Part shown: positions 32,305 through 41,548 of the stretch, one piece after another | Layout of the letters: every line of letters begins with the position of its first letter | Position numbering within the stretch: position 1 is the first letter of the stretch | Source of the DNA: Trebonia sp050013875 | GTDB taxonomy: Bacteria; Actinomycetota; Actinomycetes; Streptosporangiales; Streptosporangiaceae | Length of the DNA stretch: 64,000 bases | NCBI GenBank assembly: GCA_050013875.1 | Contig: JBEKEK010000054.1 | Location: 1-64,000 of the forward strand | Direction of reading: 5' to 3' | The notes under the pieces: generated by a model | Databases searched by the model: none | What the model was told of the DNA's origin: nothing | Seen by the model: only the letters and a program-made list of their open reading frames with translations | Position numbers and translations under genes: made by a program

Positions 32305-34113
32305 TCAGGCCCAGTACTTGACCGCGCCGGAGTGCACCACGGCACCGCCGACCACGGTGAGCGCCGAGTACAGCGAGCGCAGCTTCGAGTCGGGGACGGA
32401 GAAGTAGTCGTCGCTGAGCACGACGACGTCACCGAGCCTGCCCACTTCGAGCGAGCCGAGGAGAGGCTCGTCCTGGCCGCCCAGGAACCACTGGTTGGCC
32501 GAGGTGAACCCGGCCAGCACCTCGGGCCGGGTGAGCTGCTGGCCAGGGTTGATCTGCTTGCCGAGCGCATTGAGCCCGGTGGTGGCGTAGTACGCGTGGA
32601 TCCACGGGTTGAGCGGGGCGATCTGCATTCCGTCGGAGCTCAGGCCGAACGGGATGCCGCTGTCGGCCAGCAGCCGGTAGGGCGGCCCAGCCGGGCTGCC
32701 CGTGTTGAAGTACTCGTACGGCGTCAGGTTCACGCCGCCGCCCAGTGCCTTCAGCCGGTCTACGTATTCGGCGGTGATGAACGGGACATGCGCCACCACC
32801 CAGCGCAGGCCGGTGATGTCGACTTCGGCGTTGACCGCCTCGTACCCGGCGATCTCGGTCTGGAAGTCCGTCGGGGTCAGCGAGTGGACCTCGGCCCGCC
32901 AGCCGGCCTTGGCCACCGCGAGCGCGGCGTTCTGCCAGGTCGCGTTGCCCCCGGCGTACAGCGAGATGTCCGCAAGGAACTCGCCGATGGCGCCGGTCCG
33001 CACCAGGTCGCTGCCGAAGAACGGGAAGGCGTTCTGCAGCCGCGCGGTGGCGACGGGAATCGTGGGGTCGGTGTCGAACAGCAGGTAGTTGGTGCGCAGC
33101 CGGACGATGGCCTGCGCCTGCGCATCCACGTCGCGCTGGTCCCCTTCCCCGTACACCGACAGGAAGGGGTTGTACATCGTGTAGTTGTCCTCGTGCGCCG
33201 CCCCGTCGGCGGGGGTGTTGGTCGCCTGGAACGCGCCCTGGTCCAGGTGCGTGGTGATCCCGACACTGGCGGAGTAGGCAAACGCATCCCGGACGCTGGC
33301 CTTGCGCTGGTCGAACGTGAGCGTCTTGCGCAGCGCCAGCAGTGCCTCGCTGGTCGGCCCGGTCCCCTCGAACGGCGACGCCGCGATCGAGCCGTCGGCG
33401 CCCACCGCGACCGGCCCGTAGGGTCCGGTGACATTCTCGAAGAACGCCTTGCCGAGCGTGTTGGTGGTCGCCGGGCCGGTGAAGCCGACCTGGATGAAGA
33501 CCGGCTGGTCGGGAACGGCCGCGTCAAGCTCGGCCAGGGTGGGCAGCCGGCCCTCGGCGAACTGATTGGGGGTGAAGCCGCCGATCGTGGTGATGAAGTT
33601 CGCGGCACTGACCGGCGGCTTCGGGCTCTTGGGGAAGGTGCGGGCGCGCTGCCGGTAGAGGGCCTGGACATCGGCGATCGAGTAGGCGTTCTCCAGCGGC
33701 GTGTGGTGCCCCGGCCGGTTGCCCATCAGGACGAAGTGATTGTGGCAGTCGATCAGCCCCGGCACGGCGACCTGGCCGGCCAGGTCGATGGCCTGGGGGG
33801 CGGCGCTGAACTGCTGCCGGGCCGCCTGCAGGCTGTCCCCGACGTAGACGATGACGCCACCGCGGATGGCGATGACGCTGGCGACCGTGCCGCGGCTGTC
33901 CACCGTGTGGATCCTGCCGTTGAAAAGGATCAGATCACCGGCTGGTGACGTCTCCCGATGCGAGCCGCCGCCCGGCCCGGTGGCCGCGCTGGCCGTCCCC
34001 GCAGCCGCGAAGCTGCCGCCCGCCGCCGCCGCTGCCACCACACCCGTTACCGCTCCCGTCCGCAGTAGCGACCGGCGGGAAACCTGGTTCTTACCCTGCT
34101 CGTTGCTGTCCAT
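32305..34113 (-). CDS. Tat-exported amidohydrolase (YtcJ-like, Amidohydro_3)
   Basis: 602-residue metal-dependent amidohydrolase with a twin-arginine signal (SRRSLLRTGAVTGVVAAAAA, about 12-31), so it acts outside the membrane. Metal-site motif VPGLIDCHNHFVLMGN (about 116-131); later HLDQGAF, WVVAHVPFI and GLSSDGMQIAPLNPW are consistent with the Amidohydro_3 family. The predicted reaction is hydrolysis of an amide or related bond; the substrate is unknown. GGAGGAG upstream supports ATG 34113. A methyltransferase-like gene follows directly. Confidence 0.87.
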   Translation of the reverse strand: MDSNEQGKNQVSRRSLLRTGAVTGVVAAAAAGGSFAAAGTASAATGPGGGSHRETSPAGDLILFNGRIHTVDSRGTVASVIAIRGGVIVYVGDSLQAARQQFSAAPQAIDLAGQVAVPGLIDCHNHFVLMGNRPGHHTPLENAYSIADVQALYRQRARTFPKSPKPPVSAANFITTIGGFTPNQFAEGRLPTLAELDAAVPDQPVFIQVGFTGPATTNTLGKAFFENVTGPYGPVAVGADGSIAASPFEGTGPTSEALLALRKTLTFDQRKASVRDAFAYSASVGITTHLDQGAFQATNTPADGAAHEDNYTMYNPFLSVYGEGDQRDVDAQAQAIVRLRTNYLLFDTDPTIPVATARLQNAFPFFGSDLVRTGAIGEFLADISLYAGGNATWQNAALAVAKAGWRAEVHSLTPTDFQTEIAGYEAVNAEVDITGLRWVVAHVPFITAEYVDRLKALGGGVNLTPYEYFNTGSPAGPPYRLLADSGIPFGLSSDGMQIAPLNPWIHAYYATTGLNALGKQINPGQQLTRPEVLAGFTSANQWFLGGQDEPLLGSLEVGRLGDVVVLSDDYFSVPDSKLRSLYSALTVVGGAVVHSGAVKYWA

Positions 34114-34324
34114 CTCGTGCCCACTCCTCCATTGGTGACCCTGGGGCTCGGTGTTTCGCGCGCGATAACAGGCGAGGTCAAAAAGTTGCGCTTGCTAAAC
34201 ACCGTGACGCGAGCGTAGAACGATCAGCAAAAACGGTCAAGTGTCCGTAGAGCGGACAATCTGTTTGAATAAACAAAATCAGCCAGATATCGCCAGCTGT
34301 GGCCGGCCGGCCAGCTATGGCTGG

Positions 34325-35164
34325 TCAGTACGTAACACCGGGGAACTGCGCACGTGCACGCTCAAGCTGCTCGCTCCATTCGCGGGGCCAGCCGAACGCA
34401 CGGGCGGCTTGGGTGCGCAGGTCAGCGGCGGCGGCGCCGCTGGTGAAGTGGATGTACTCGCCCCAATTCAGCCGCCGGGTGTACGTGCCGCCGGAGTCGC
34501 GGGGGAAGTTCGCGGCCAGTTGCCTGAAGAACGTGGCCATCACCGCGGCCTGCCCGCAGTCCCGCCACAGCGGGTAGAACCAGTCGCGGAACCAGCGCGT
34601 ACCCGGCTGCGGGAAATCATCGCTATTGCTGGTGAACTGGCGATGGACCCGCCGGGCGTCGCGGTGCATGCCCAACGCGGTGTAAAGGTCATAGATGTAG
34701 AATTCGGCCCACTTGCTGTCCCCCCAGATTTCGTAGGCAGGGGAGCCGTGAGTGCCGTTGTTGGCACTCTCGACCGTATGCCCTATCTCATGAGCGGGCA
34801 GCTCCGGGGCGAGGGTGTTGCTTTCCCGCCAAGTGTCAAGGCCGCAGTCGCTGACGTTGTGGTGGTCGTGGACAGGGCTGACGTAATAGCCGGCGTGGCC
34901 GCCGCCATGCCGCCCGCCGTGGTGAATGGAGTAAATGCGCGGATCCGGGCCGAACGCATCGCCATAGGCCGCCTTGGAATACCGCCAGACCTGGTTGACG
35001 TAGCGGGGCAGCCACCTGACCTCGGCCCGGCGGACATCAGGGTCGGTGTAAATCGCGCAGTCGTCGTCGTCGTGGTAAAGCCTGAGCAGTTGCCGGTGGT
35101 CGAACCAGTGCTCCTGCCAAGTGCCGGGCGGGCTATCCGCCCGCCGCTCCTGCTCAGCTTCCAC
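34325..35164 (-). CDS. Putative HEIGH-motif metalloprotease
   Basis: 279-residue protein with the zinc motif LPAHEIGHTVESANNG (HExxH) and a downstream KWAEFYIYDLYTAL whose Glu could be the third ligand, as in gluzincins. It contains DDDDCAIYTDPDVRRAEVRW and many aromatic residues. No family name can be given, and no signal peptide is seen. GTG 35164 is chosen because GGGAGG sits five bases upstream; a TTG at 35269 would add 35 low-complexity residues. It stands alone between the amidohydrolase and a divergent methyltransferase. Confidence 0.7.
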   Translation of the reverse strand: MEAEQERRADSPPGTWQEHWFDHRQLLRLYHDDDDCAIYTDPDVRRAEVRWLPRYVNQVWRYSKAAYGDAFGPDPRIYSIHHGGRHGGGHAGYYVSPVHDHHNVSDCGLDTWRESNTLAPELPAHEIGHTVESANNGTHGSPAYEIWGDSKWAEFYIYDLYTALGMHRDARRVHRQFTSNSDDFPQPGTRWFRDWFYPLWRDCGQAAVMATFFRQLAANFPRDSGGTYTRRLNWGEYIHFTSGAAAADLRTQAARAFGWPREWSEQLERARAQFPGVTY

Positions 35165-35411
35165 GCGGCCCTCCCGCCTAGCCCGGTAACCGGCTGCCGG
35201 ACGGCTGTCCGGTTCTGCTGCTGGCCGCCGCGGCTTCAGGCAGTCGCCAGCCGACTGCTCAGTACCCAAACCAACGGCCGTCGGAACGGATCTGCCCGCG
35301 TACCGGTCGCGGCGAGGCCGGGACGACGGCCTTCGGATGCGATAGGTTTTTTGTGCCGGTACCGGTTATCCGGGGTCTGGCGGTCCAGCGATCCGAGGAG
35401 GGCGTCCGTCA

Positions 35412-36260
35412 TTGAGCGCTCACGAAACACCGGTTAGCGGCTGGGACAACAGCGTTCCTGACTGGTCGCGGAAACTCCCGCCGTTCGACGCCAGTACCGC
35501 TCACCCGGCCCGGGTGTACGACTACCTGCTTGGCGGCAAGGACAACTTCGCCGCCGACCGGGCCGCGGCCGAGGCGATCATCGAGGTCAGCCCGGTCGTC
35601 TTCGCGTGCGTGCGCGCTAACCGCGCCTTCTTGCGGCGCGCCGTGCGGTACCTGGCCGGCCAGGCGGGAATCCGCCAGTTCCTTGACATCGGCACCGGCC
35701 TGCCCACCGCCCAGAACACCCATCAGGTGGCCCAGCAGGTCGCACCGGAGTGCAGGGTTGTCTACGTGGACAACGACCCGATCGTGCTCGCGCACGCACG
35801 GGCCCTGCTCACCAGCGACCCGGCCGGCGCGTGCGATTACATCGACGCTGACCTGCGCGACACCGACAAGGTGCTGAGCCGGGCGGCCGGGACCCTTGAC
35901 TTCGGACGGCCGGTGGCCGTCATGGTGTTGTGCACCATGCAGTACGTGCCGGACGCCGAGGACCCGCACGCCATCATCTCCCGCCTGATGGACGCGGTCC
36001 CGTCGGGCAGTTACCTGGCGATGTCCGACACGACGAGGGACATCGACACCGAGACCATGACGACTGGCGCGCAGCGCTACAACGCCAAGCTCGGGTCCGC
36101 CGTTTTCACGCCGCGCAGCGGCGCCGAATACACCCGGTTCTTCGATCGCCTGTCCCTGGTGGAGCCGGGCTTGGTGCCGATGCCGCGGTGGCGCCCTGAC
36201 CCCGGCTCGGGCCCGGGGGACGTCATCCCCATGTACGCCGCCATCGGGCGCAAACCCTAA
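35412..36260 (+). CDS. SAM-dependent methyltransferase, PF04672 type
   Basis: 282-residue protein of the actinobacterial S-adenosyl methyltransferase family (PF04672/DUF574). Typical elements are PDWSRKLPPFDASTAHPARV with YDYLLGGKDNFAADR, FLDIGTGLPTAQNTHQVAQ (SAM site), VVYVDNDPIVLAHARALL, and VMVLCTMQYVPD. Many paralogues exist in each actinomycete genome and their substrates are unknown. The TTG start at 35412 is supported by GAGGAGG at 35395-35401. Confidence 0.9.
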   Translation: MSAHETPVSGWDNSVPDWSRKLPPFDASTAHPARVYDYLLGGKDNFAADRAAAEAIIEVSPVVFACVRANRAFLRRAVRYLAGQAGIRQFLDIGTGLPTAQNTHQVAQQVAPECRVVYVDNDPIVLAHARALLTSDPAGACDYIDADLRDTDKVLSRAAGTLDFGRPVAVMVLCTMQYVPDAEDPHAIISRLMDAVPSGSYLAMSDTTRDIDTETMTTGAQRYNAKLGSAVFTPRSGAEYTRFFDRLSLVEPGLVPMPRWRPDPGSGPGDVIPMYAAIGRKP

Positions 36261-36302
36261 TGCGCGGACTGGCGCGAGCACGGCCGGCGGGGCCAGTGCT
36301 GA

Positions 36303-37406
36303 TCAGCGACGCGGTTCAGCCGCAAGCCCCACGGGCAGCGACCGTGCGTCCAGTCCGCGCTGGGCCGCGAATGACTCGAAACTGGCCCGCTGCTCAGCCG
36401 TGGCCCGTTGCGCCGCCTGGCGCCTGCCCGCATCGGCCAGGCTGGGCCGCACCAGGTTAACGGCGCCGCCCAGCTTCGGGTCGGGCTCCGCCTTGAGGCC
36501 ATCGGCCCGGGCGAGGCGCCGGTTGAACTCGTCCTGGGCTGCCCCCAGGGCAGGCATGACCCAGCCGGGGCCGTCGGCGCCCGGCTGGTACGAGCAGTAA
36601 CTGCCACCCCAGGGCCGCGCCGCATCGCGTACCGCGGCGGCGAGCAGCGCGGCGTCACCTTCGACCAGCACGGCGTCGTTGCCGAGGGTGCCGCTGAATG
36701 CCCGGTAGCCCTGGGCAACGACGGGATGCCCGGCCAGGGCCGGCGACTCGTGGTTTTCTGTCGCGTCGCGTTCCGCGTAGAAGGCATGCAAGTGGGCGCG
36801 CTGCACCTCCTGCCGGGGATTCCTGGTGACCGCGGCACCGCCGCCGCCGCGGTCGCCGGTCCCGCGGCCGGCTTCCAGGTCACGCAGGTAATCAAGGTTC
36901 GCCGCGCTGTCATTGGCACAGAACACCACGTGCCCGCCATCGAGGCCGCGGTACCACGCGGCGACCAGGGTCATCGCCGTCTGACGAGCCGCCAGTTCCC
37001 CGGCCGTGGCCGATGACCATCCGTCGCGGTGGCTGCGGGGCACCATGAGCAGGTGCGGGCGAGCCGCCCGCCGGGGCCCGTTAGCCAGCATGAACGGATT
37101 GCGGTCGAGTATCAGGTCCACCAATGCGGTGCCGTCAGACGCGGTCATTGTCCCCAGGTAGGTGGGAAACCCGGTCACGTCGGCGAACACGTCCACCGGC
37201 CGGAACCGGCGGGAAAACTCCGCCGCGGCGACCATGCCCTCGATGTTCCCTGTCGCCTGGTTGACCAGGACCCAGCTCCCGGCCCTGGCGCTGTCATCCG
37301 GGCACCGGTACGCCTTGACCGCGGCGGTGCCGTCGCTGTAGGTCCACAGTTCGCGCAGCTCGACCTGGCTGAACGGGGCGCGCCAGCGCTCTGGGTGACC
37401 GGCCAT
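36303..37406 (-). CDS. Uncharacterised protein with HIT-like motifs
   Basis: 367 residues. Two segments resemble the HIT/galactose-1-phosphate uridylyltransferase fold: RPHLLMVPRSHRDGW (about 117-131) and VQRAHLHAFYAERD (His-x-His, about 209-222). The classical HxHxH triad is incomplete, so this is a weak hint rather than an assignment. GAGG upstream supports ATG 37406. It lies two bases after the phosphodiesterase gene and is probably co-transcribed, which suggests nucleotide or phosphate-ester chemistry. Confidence 0.55.
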   Translation of the reverse strand: MAGHPERWRAPFSQVELRELWTYSDGTAAVKAYRCPDDSARAGSWVLVNQATGNIEGMVAAAEFSRRFRPVDVFADVTGFPTYLGTMTASDGTALVDLILDRNPFMLANGPRRAARPHLLMVPRSHRDGWSSATAGELAARQTAMTLVAAWYRGLDGGHVVFCANDSAANLDYLRDLEAGRGTGDRGGGGAAVTRNPRQEVQRAHLHAFYAERDATENHESPALAGHPVVAQGYRAFSGTLGNDAVLVEGDAALLAAAVRDAARPWGGSYCSYQPGADGPGWVMPALGAAQDEFNRRLARADGLKAEPDPKLGGAVNLVRPSLADAGRRQAAQRATAEQRASFESFAAQRGLDARSLPVGLAAEPRR

Positions 37407-37408
37407 GA

Positions 37409-37900
37409 CTAGCTGACCTCGACAATCCTGGCGTCGATGAGGGCGCCGTCCGCGACCTGGAGCACGCCGAGGGTGCCGTGCGGCTGACGGCGCCGGTCGG
37501 TCGGCGAGCCGGGGTTGAAGATCCGCAGAGTCCCTTCGGCGCTGTCGAGGGGGATGTGCGAGTGACCGAACACGACGAGTTCGGCCTCGGGGAACCTGGC
37601 CCGCATCCGCGGCAGCCGCCCGGCGGCAGTGCCACTGTCGTGGATCATCGCGATGCGCAGGCCCTCCGGCGCCAGCGAGGCGGTCTCGGCCGCGCCCCAG
37701 GCGGCGACGTCGGGACCGTCGTTGTTGCCGACCACCGCCGTCACCGGCGCGTACTGCGCCAGCTCGTCAAGCACCGGGGCCGTGCATACGTCGCCGGCGT
37801 GCAGGATCAGGTCCGCGCCGCGCAGCTGGGACGCGACCGCGGGCGGGCACGATCTCCAGCGCCGGGGAGCGTGCGTGTCGGACAGGACGACTATCCGCAT
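37409..37900 (-). CDS. YfcE-type metallophosphoesterase
   Basis: 163-residue calcineurin-like phosphodiesterase of the YfcE/MJ0936 group. All metal motifs are visible: MRIVVLSDTHA (D-x-H), LILHAGDVC (GD), AVVGNNDGP (GNND) and VVFGHSHIPLD (GHxH). It hydrolyses phosphodiesters in vitro; physiological substrate unknown. ATG 37900 is preceded by GGGAGG 12 bases upstream. First gene of a pair with the HIT-like protein. Confidence 0.92.
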   Translation of the reverse strand: MRIVVLSDTHAPRRWRSCPPAVASQLRGADLILHAGDVCTAPVLDELAQYAPVTAVVGNNDGPDVAAWGAAETASLAPEGLRIAMIHDSGTAAGRLPRMRARFPEAELVVFGHSHIPLDSAEGTLRIFNPGSPTDRRRQPHGTLGVLQVADGALIDARIVEVS

Positions 37901-38026
37901 GGTGGTCGGTGACCTCCCGCCTCGACTTCGGCCAGACACAGGCGCTGCCCGGTAGGCATCGGACGTTACCGGAACTATGCTTCCGAAGCGCGCTGACAAA
38001 CCGTTCGGAGGGAATCGCTTGCCGTC

Positions 38027-38251
38027 ATGAGGAAGCTCAGCCTTTACTACGGCACGGTCAAGTCCGCGGCCCGCGCACAGCACTTCATGGCCTGGGCAAA
38101 TTCCCGGGAACAGGCCCTGGACATGGTCGAAGCAGCGCTCACGGCCGCTGGGCCGGTAGTGGGCTCGGTCGTCGGCCCGATCGCGAGCCTGCCCGCCGAC
38201 GTCATGAAGCCAGGCGTCTTCGTCGAGGTCATGCCGGTGCCGAAGGACTGA
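38027..38251 (+). CDS. Small hypothetical protein, 74 residues
   Basis: Reads MRKLSLYYGTVKSAARAQHF and later VVGSVVGPIASLPADVMKPG. GGAGGGAA lies about 12 bases upstream, and the codon use is of the local genomic type, so it is probably real. No domain recognised; no membrane helix strong enough to call. Confidence 0.6.
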   Translation: MRKLSLYYGTVKSAARAQHFMAWANSREQALDMVEAALTAAGPVVGSVVGPIASLPADVMKPGVFVEVMPVPKD

Positions 38252-38487
38252 CCGCGAGGCGAACTTTCCCTGGGAATACCGATATCAGCCGTTTCCGCGC
38301 GGCCGCGCCTATTGCCGCCTGCTGATTGACCGACAGTCCGGCACAGAGGTGAATCATTCGGGTGATTACCCGTATATCGGGACTCACTGTGCTATAGGTT
38401 TTGATCCGCCCACACGGGTGGGGTGGGCTGCGGGCCGCCGTCCAGGGTGCCCGGGGCTGGACGTCGATTCCCGGTGGGGAGATGGTT

Positions 38488-40398
38488 ATGCCGGAGCTTC
38501 CTGTGGTCGGCGACGAGTTCGCCGGCTACCAGTTGCGATCCGTCATCGGGCGCGGCGGCATGAGCGTCGTGTACGAGGCGGAGCATCCGCGGTTTGGCAA
38601 CGGCATCGCGCTCAAGGTGCTGGCAGCCGAGGTGGCCGCTGACGGCATCTTCCGCACCCGCTTCCTCGAGGAATCGCGCATCGCCGCCTCAATGAACGAC
38701 CCGCACGTCATCCCCAGCTACGACGTGGGAGAAAGCGGCGGGCTGCTGTACATCGCGATGCGCCTGGTCCCGGGCGGTGACCTGCGGCAGCGGATCGCCA
38801 AGAGCGGGCCGATGCCGCCGCGGACCGCCGTCGCCCTGCTCAGCCAGGCCGCCCAGGCACTGGACGCCGCGCACCGCATGGGGCTAGTGCACCGGGACGT
38901 GAAGCCGGAGAACCTGCTGATCGAAGGGGACGACGACGGGTCCGGGCACCTGTACCTGGCCGACTTCGGAATCTCCCGGCTGGGCATGGAGCGCAACGGG
39001 CTCACCTCGACCGGGCAGTTCCTCGGCACCACCGACTACGTGGCGCCAGAGCAGATCAGCGAGCCGTACGTGTACGGCCCGGCCGACCAGTACTCGCTCG
39101 GCTGCGTCCTGTACGAGTGCCTGACCGGCCGGGTGCCGTTCGGGAAGGACGCGGACGCCAGCCGCGCCCCGCTCCCGGCCGCGCTGCCGCCGGCGGCCGG
39201 GGAGTTGTTCGCCCGGGTGCTGGCCGAGCGGCCCGGCGACCGCTACAACACCTGCCGCGAGTTCATGGACGCGGCCGCCGTCGCCCTGGCCGGCCTGGCG
39301 GCGGAGCCGCTGTCCGGCCTGGCGGCCGTGCCGCTGTCCGGCGTCGATTCGCATCCGGTTCCGCCCGCGCCGGAGTCCGCCGGCGGTCAGCCGGCCGCGG
39401 CGCCGGAAACGAGCCAGCTGGCAGCGGCGGCGCCCGGCGGGCGGCAGCCGGAACTCGGTCCGGCCTCCGTCGCCTACCAGCGGGAAGCCGCGCCGGACCG
39501 CGCTGAGTCCGGGCCGGAAGTTACCCCCGAGCCTGCTGGCGACCCGTGGCAACCCGCCCGCGACGTGCCAACGCCAGCCGCGAGTGCGGGGTCAGGGAAC
39601 GGCCGGCGCCGGGGGCGCTGGCTGGTGATCGCGGCGGTGCTGCTGCTGGTCTGCGGCGGCGGCGGAGCCGGCGCCTACGCCGCGCTGTCATCCCACCAGA
39701 ACACCACCACCTCGACGCCGTCGGCGATGGCGTCGAAGCCGATGCCGCAGCGGGCGCCCGCCAGCCTGCTGGCGCAGGTGCTGACGTCCGCCAATGCCAG
39801 CAGGATCGCGATGGGCATGCTGCCGCCGTCAAGCTGCGCGCAGCGCGGCGAGGCGAAGGTTCTCTGCCTGGCGCCGTCGCCGGCGATCGCCAGCGCGACC
39901 TTCACCACCTATCCCACCCTCACCGCCCTGTACTCCGCTTACAAGGCGGCGATCCGTTCGCTGAACCACAAGCATTACCGGCAGAACGTGGCGAACTGCG
40001 GCCTGTCCGCGCCCAGCCCTTACGGCGAGATCGCGTGGAACCACCGGGAGAAGCACTCAAGGGCCTACACCGCGGCCGAGATGATCGCGGGCAAGGTGCC
40101 GGTCGAGACCGCTATGGGCCGGATGGCCTGCCTGGCGACGGCCAGCCACTCAGAAGACATCGTGTGGACCACGGACTATGGCAAGATGCTGGGCGTCGCG
40201 ATCGGAACCGGATCGCACACGGGCGTGTGGCTGTGGTGGGCCGCCGTCCATCACAACATCATCTTCCCTGGCACGCCGATGGATATGGGCGGCGCGGCGC
40301 CGCTGATGTCCGGAGCGCCCATGCCGACGTCTTCGGCCGGCGCTTCGCGGTCGATGACGGCCAAGCCCTCGCCGTCGATGTCCAAGCCGGACAGTTAG
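38488..40398 (+). CDS. Membrane Ser/Thr protein kinase, PknB-like
   Basis: 636 residues. Kinase domain (about 9-270): GRGGMSVVYEAEH, ALKVL (ATP Lys), catalytic loop VHRDVKPEN, ADFGISRL (DFG), LGTTDYVAPEQ activation segment. A Pro/Ala-rich juxtamembrane region follows, then a transmembrane helix (WLVIAAVLLLVCGGGGAGAY, about 380-399), then an extracellular domain of about 235 residues without PASTA repeats, containing CAQRGEAKVLCLAPS and NVANCGLSAPSPYGE. That sensor domain is PknH-like at best. ATG 38488 has GGGGAG seven bases upstream; ATG 38482 is less well spaced. Confidence 0.92.
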   Translation: MPELPVVGDEFAGYQLRSVIGRGGMSVVYEAEHPRFGNGIALKVLAAEVAADGIFRTRFLEESRIAASMNDPHVIPSYDVGESGGLLYIAMRLVPGGDLRQRIAKSGPMPPRTAVALLSQAAQALDAAHRMGLVHRDVKPENLLIEGDDDGSGHLYLADFGISRLGMERNGLTSTGQFLGTTDYVAPEQISEPYVYGPADQYSLGCVLYECLTGRVPFGKDADASRAPLPAALPPAAGELFARVLAERPGDRYNTCREFMDAAAVALAGLAAEPLSGLAAVPLSGVDSHPVPPAPESAGGQPAAAPETSQLAAAAPGGRQPELGPASVAYQREAAPDRAESGPEVTPEPAGDPWQPARDVPTPAASAGSGNGRRRGRWLVIAAVLLLVCGGGGAGAYAALSSHQNTTTSTPSAMASKPMPQRAPASLLAQVLTSANASRIAMGMLPPSSCAQRGEAKVLCLAPSPAIASATFTTYPTLTALYSAYKAAIRSLNHKHYRQNVANCGLSAPSPYGEIAWNHREKHSRAYTAAEMIAGKVPVETAMGRMACLATASHSEDIVWTTDYGKMLGVAIGTGSHTGVWLWWAAVHHNIIFPGTPMDMGGAAPLMSGAPMPTSSAGASRSMTAKPSPSMSKPDS

Positions 40399-40576
40399 AC
40401 CGCCCGCGGGCCGGCTTCCCCGCAGCTGGGGGCGGTCGGCCGGAAAAGGCGGAGCCACCGTCCGTTCGAGGTAATGATTGTGAACTTAACCGGCTGGAGC
40501 AAGATCAAAATCCAGCCATGGAACGGACCGTGAGTTCCTGCTCTACCGCACCGGCTTTCCTGGCTGGGGCGGGAAG

Positions 40577-41350
40577 TCAGGCCGTTCGGTGCGGGTGCTG
40601 GCCAGAGAATTCCGCGCGTGCCTCGGTGACCTGCGCAAGGATGCGGTGAGCGTCGCTGGCGGCGGCGATGGCGGCGGCCTCGTCCAGCAGCGCCTGGGCA
40701 TCGCTGCGGCGGTCTTGGGCGGTGGCGATGTAGGCGAGCCCGATCATGTTCGCGGCCGCTGACGGCAGTTGCCCGGTCTGCTGGCGCAGTCGGGTGGCCT
40801 CTTCCAGCCGGCCCCGGGCCTCGTCCAGATGCCCGGCGCGGTGCGCGGCGATGCCCAGGTGCCGCAGTGCCTCGGCCATCGTGTCCGGGTCGCCGGACCG
40901 CGATGCCAGGTCCAGTGACCGCTCAAGGACAGGAACCGCGGTGCCGTCGTCGTGCCGTATGACCTGGTGGAGGCAGCCGACCCAGAACAGCGCCTCGGCC
41001 TCACCGCGCAGGTCCCCAAGCGTCCGGTAGAGCCGGGCGGCCCGCTCGAACAGCGCAAGCTCAGCGGTGTCTTCGTCGGCGGTGTCTTCCTCGGCGGCGG
41101 CAAGGTCCAGGTCGCGGCGGAGCAGGAACCGCGCGTGCATCACCCGGCCCCGGGCCACGGCCAGGTCGGCTTCGGCCGCGTCAAGTTCCCGGTCAGCTCG
41201 CGCCAGCGGCGCGGCATCACCGGCGTGGACGGCTTGCTCGTAGAGCAGTCCGGCTTGCTTTACCCGCTCGTCCACGCTGCCGACCGCCTCCCGGTCTTGG
41301 CTGACTCTGGCGGTTACTACTTTGCCATCGCGAAGCTCACTGGAGCGCAT
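40577..41350 (-). CDS. Tetratricopeptide-repeat protein
   Basis: 257-residue helical protein composed mostly of TPR motifs: AARLYRTLGDLRGEAEALFW, VGCLHQVIRHDDGTAVPVLE, MAEALRHLGIAAHRAGHLDE, ANMIGLAYIATAQDRRSDAQ. It would act as a protein-protein interaction platform. The start ATG 41350 has no clear ribosome site but lies 11 bases after a well-initiated small membrane-protein gene, so translation may be coupled to it. Confidence 0.78.
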   Translation of the reverse strand: MRSSELRDGKVVTARVSQDREAVGSVDERVKQAGLLYEQAVHAGDAAPLARADRELDAAEADLAVARGRVMHARFLLRRDLDLAAAEEDTADEDTAELALFERAARLYRTLGDLRGEAEALFWVGCLHQVIRHDDGTAVPVLERSLDLASRSGDPDTMAEALRHLGIAAHRAGHLDEARGRLEEATRLRQQTGQLPSAAANMIGLAYIATAQDRRSDAQALLDEAAAIAAASDAHRILAQVTEARAEFSGQHPHRTA

Positions 41351-41361
41351 GGGGCAGAGCG

Positions 41362-41454
41362 TCACCACCGGCGGATCCTGAGCCAGACGAAGCCCACGAT
41401 CCCCAGCACGAAGTGCACCGCGCAGACGGCGAAAATGAGTCCCGTGACCGGCAT
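41362..41454 (-). CDS. 30-residue single-helix membrane protein
   Basis: Begins MPVTGLIFAVCAVHFVLGIV and ends with the basic tail RIRRW, that is, one transmembrane helix and cytoplasmic positive charges. The start has an excellent ribosome site, GGAGG with about 8-base spacing, and a palindromic operator upstream. It precedes the TPR gene, with which it is likely co-transcribed. Too short for standard gene calling; function unknown. Confidence 0.65.
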   Translation of the reverse strand: MPVTGLIFAVCAVHFVLGIVGFVWLRIRRW

Positions 41455-41483
41455 GTCCCGCACCTCCGACTACGATTAGCGTG

Positions 41484-41509
41484 TTAATGGATAGTGCACT
41501 AATGATTAA
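41484..41509. promoter_or_regulatory. Palindrome between TPR operon and OhrR-like gene
   Basis: TTAAT (41484) and ATTAA (41505) flank a perfect 10-bp centre TAGTGCACTA (41492-41501). The AT-rich site lies between divergent promoters, 30 bases upstream of the 30-residue protein and 40 bases before the MarR gene, as expected of an OhrR/MarR operator. Confidence 0.65.
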
Positions 41510-41548
41510 AGCATACATCGATCCGCGATCGGCGCTACCCTTGGTGTT

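Noticed and set aside
40492..40517. Small stem (GGCTGGA/TCCAGCC) between the kinase and TPR genes as a terminator
   Set aside because: Stem is only 7 bp with a 12-base loop and no T-run; evidence is too weak to call it.
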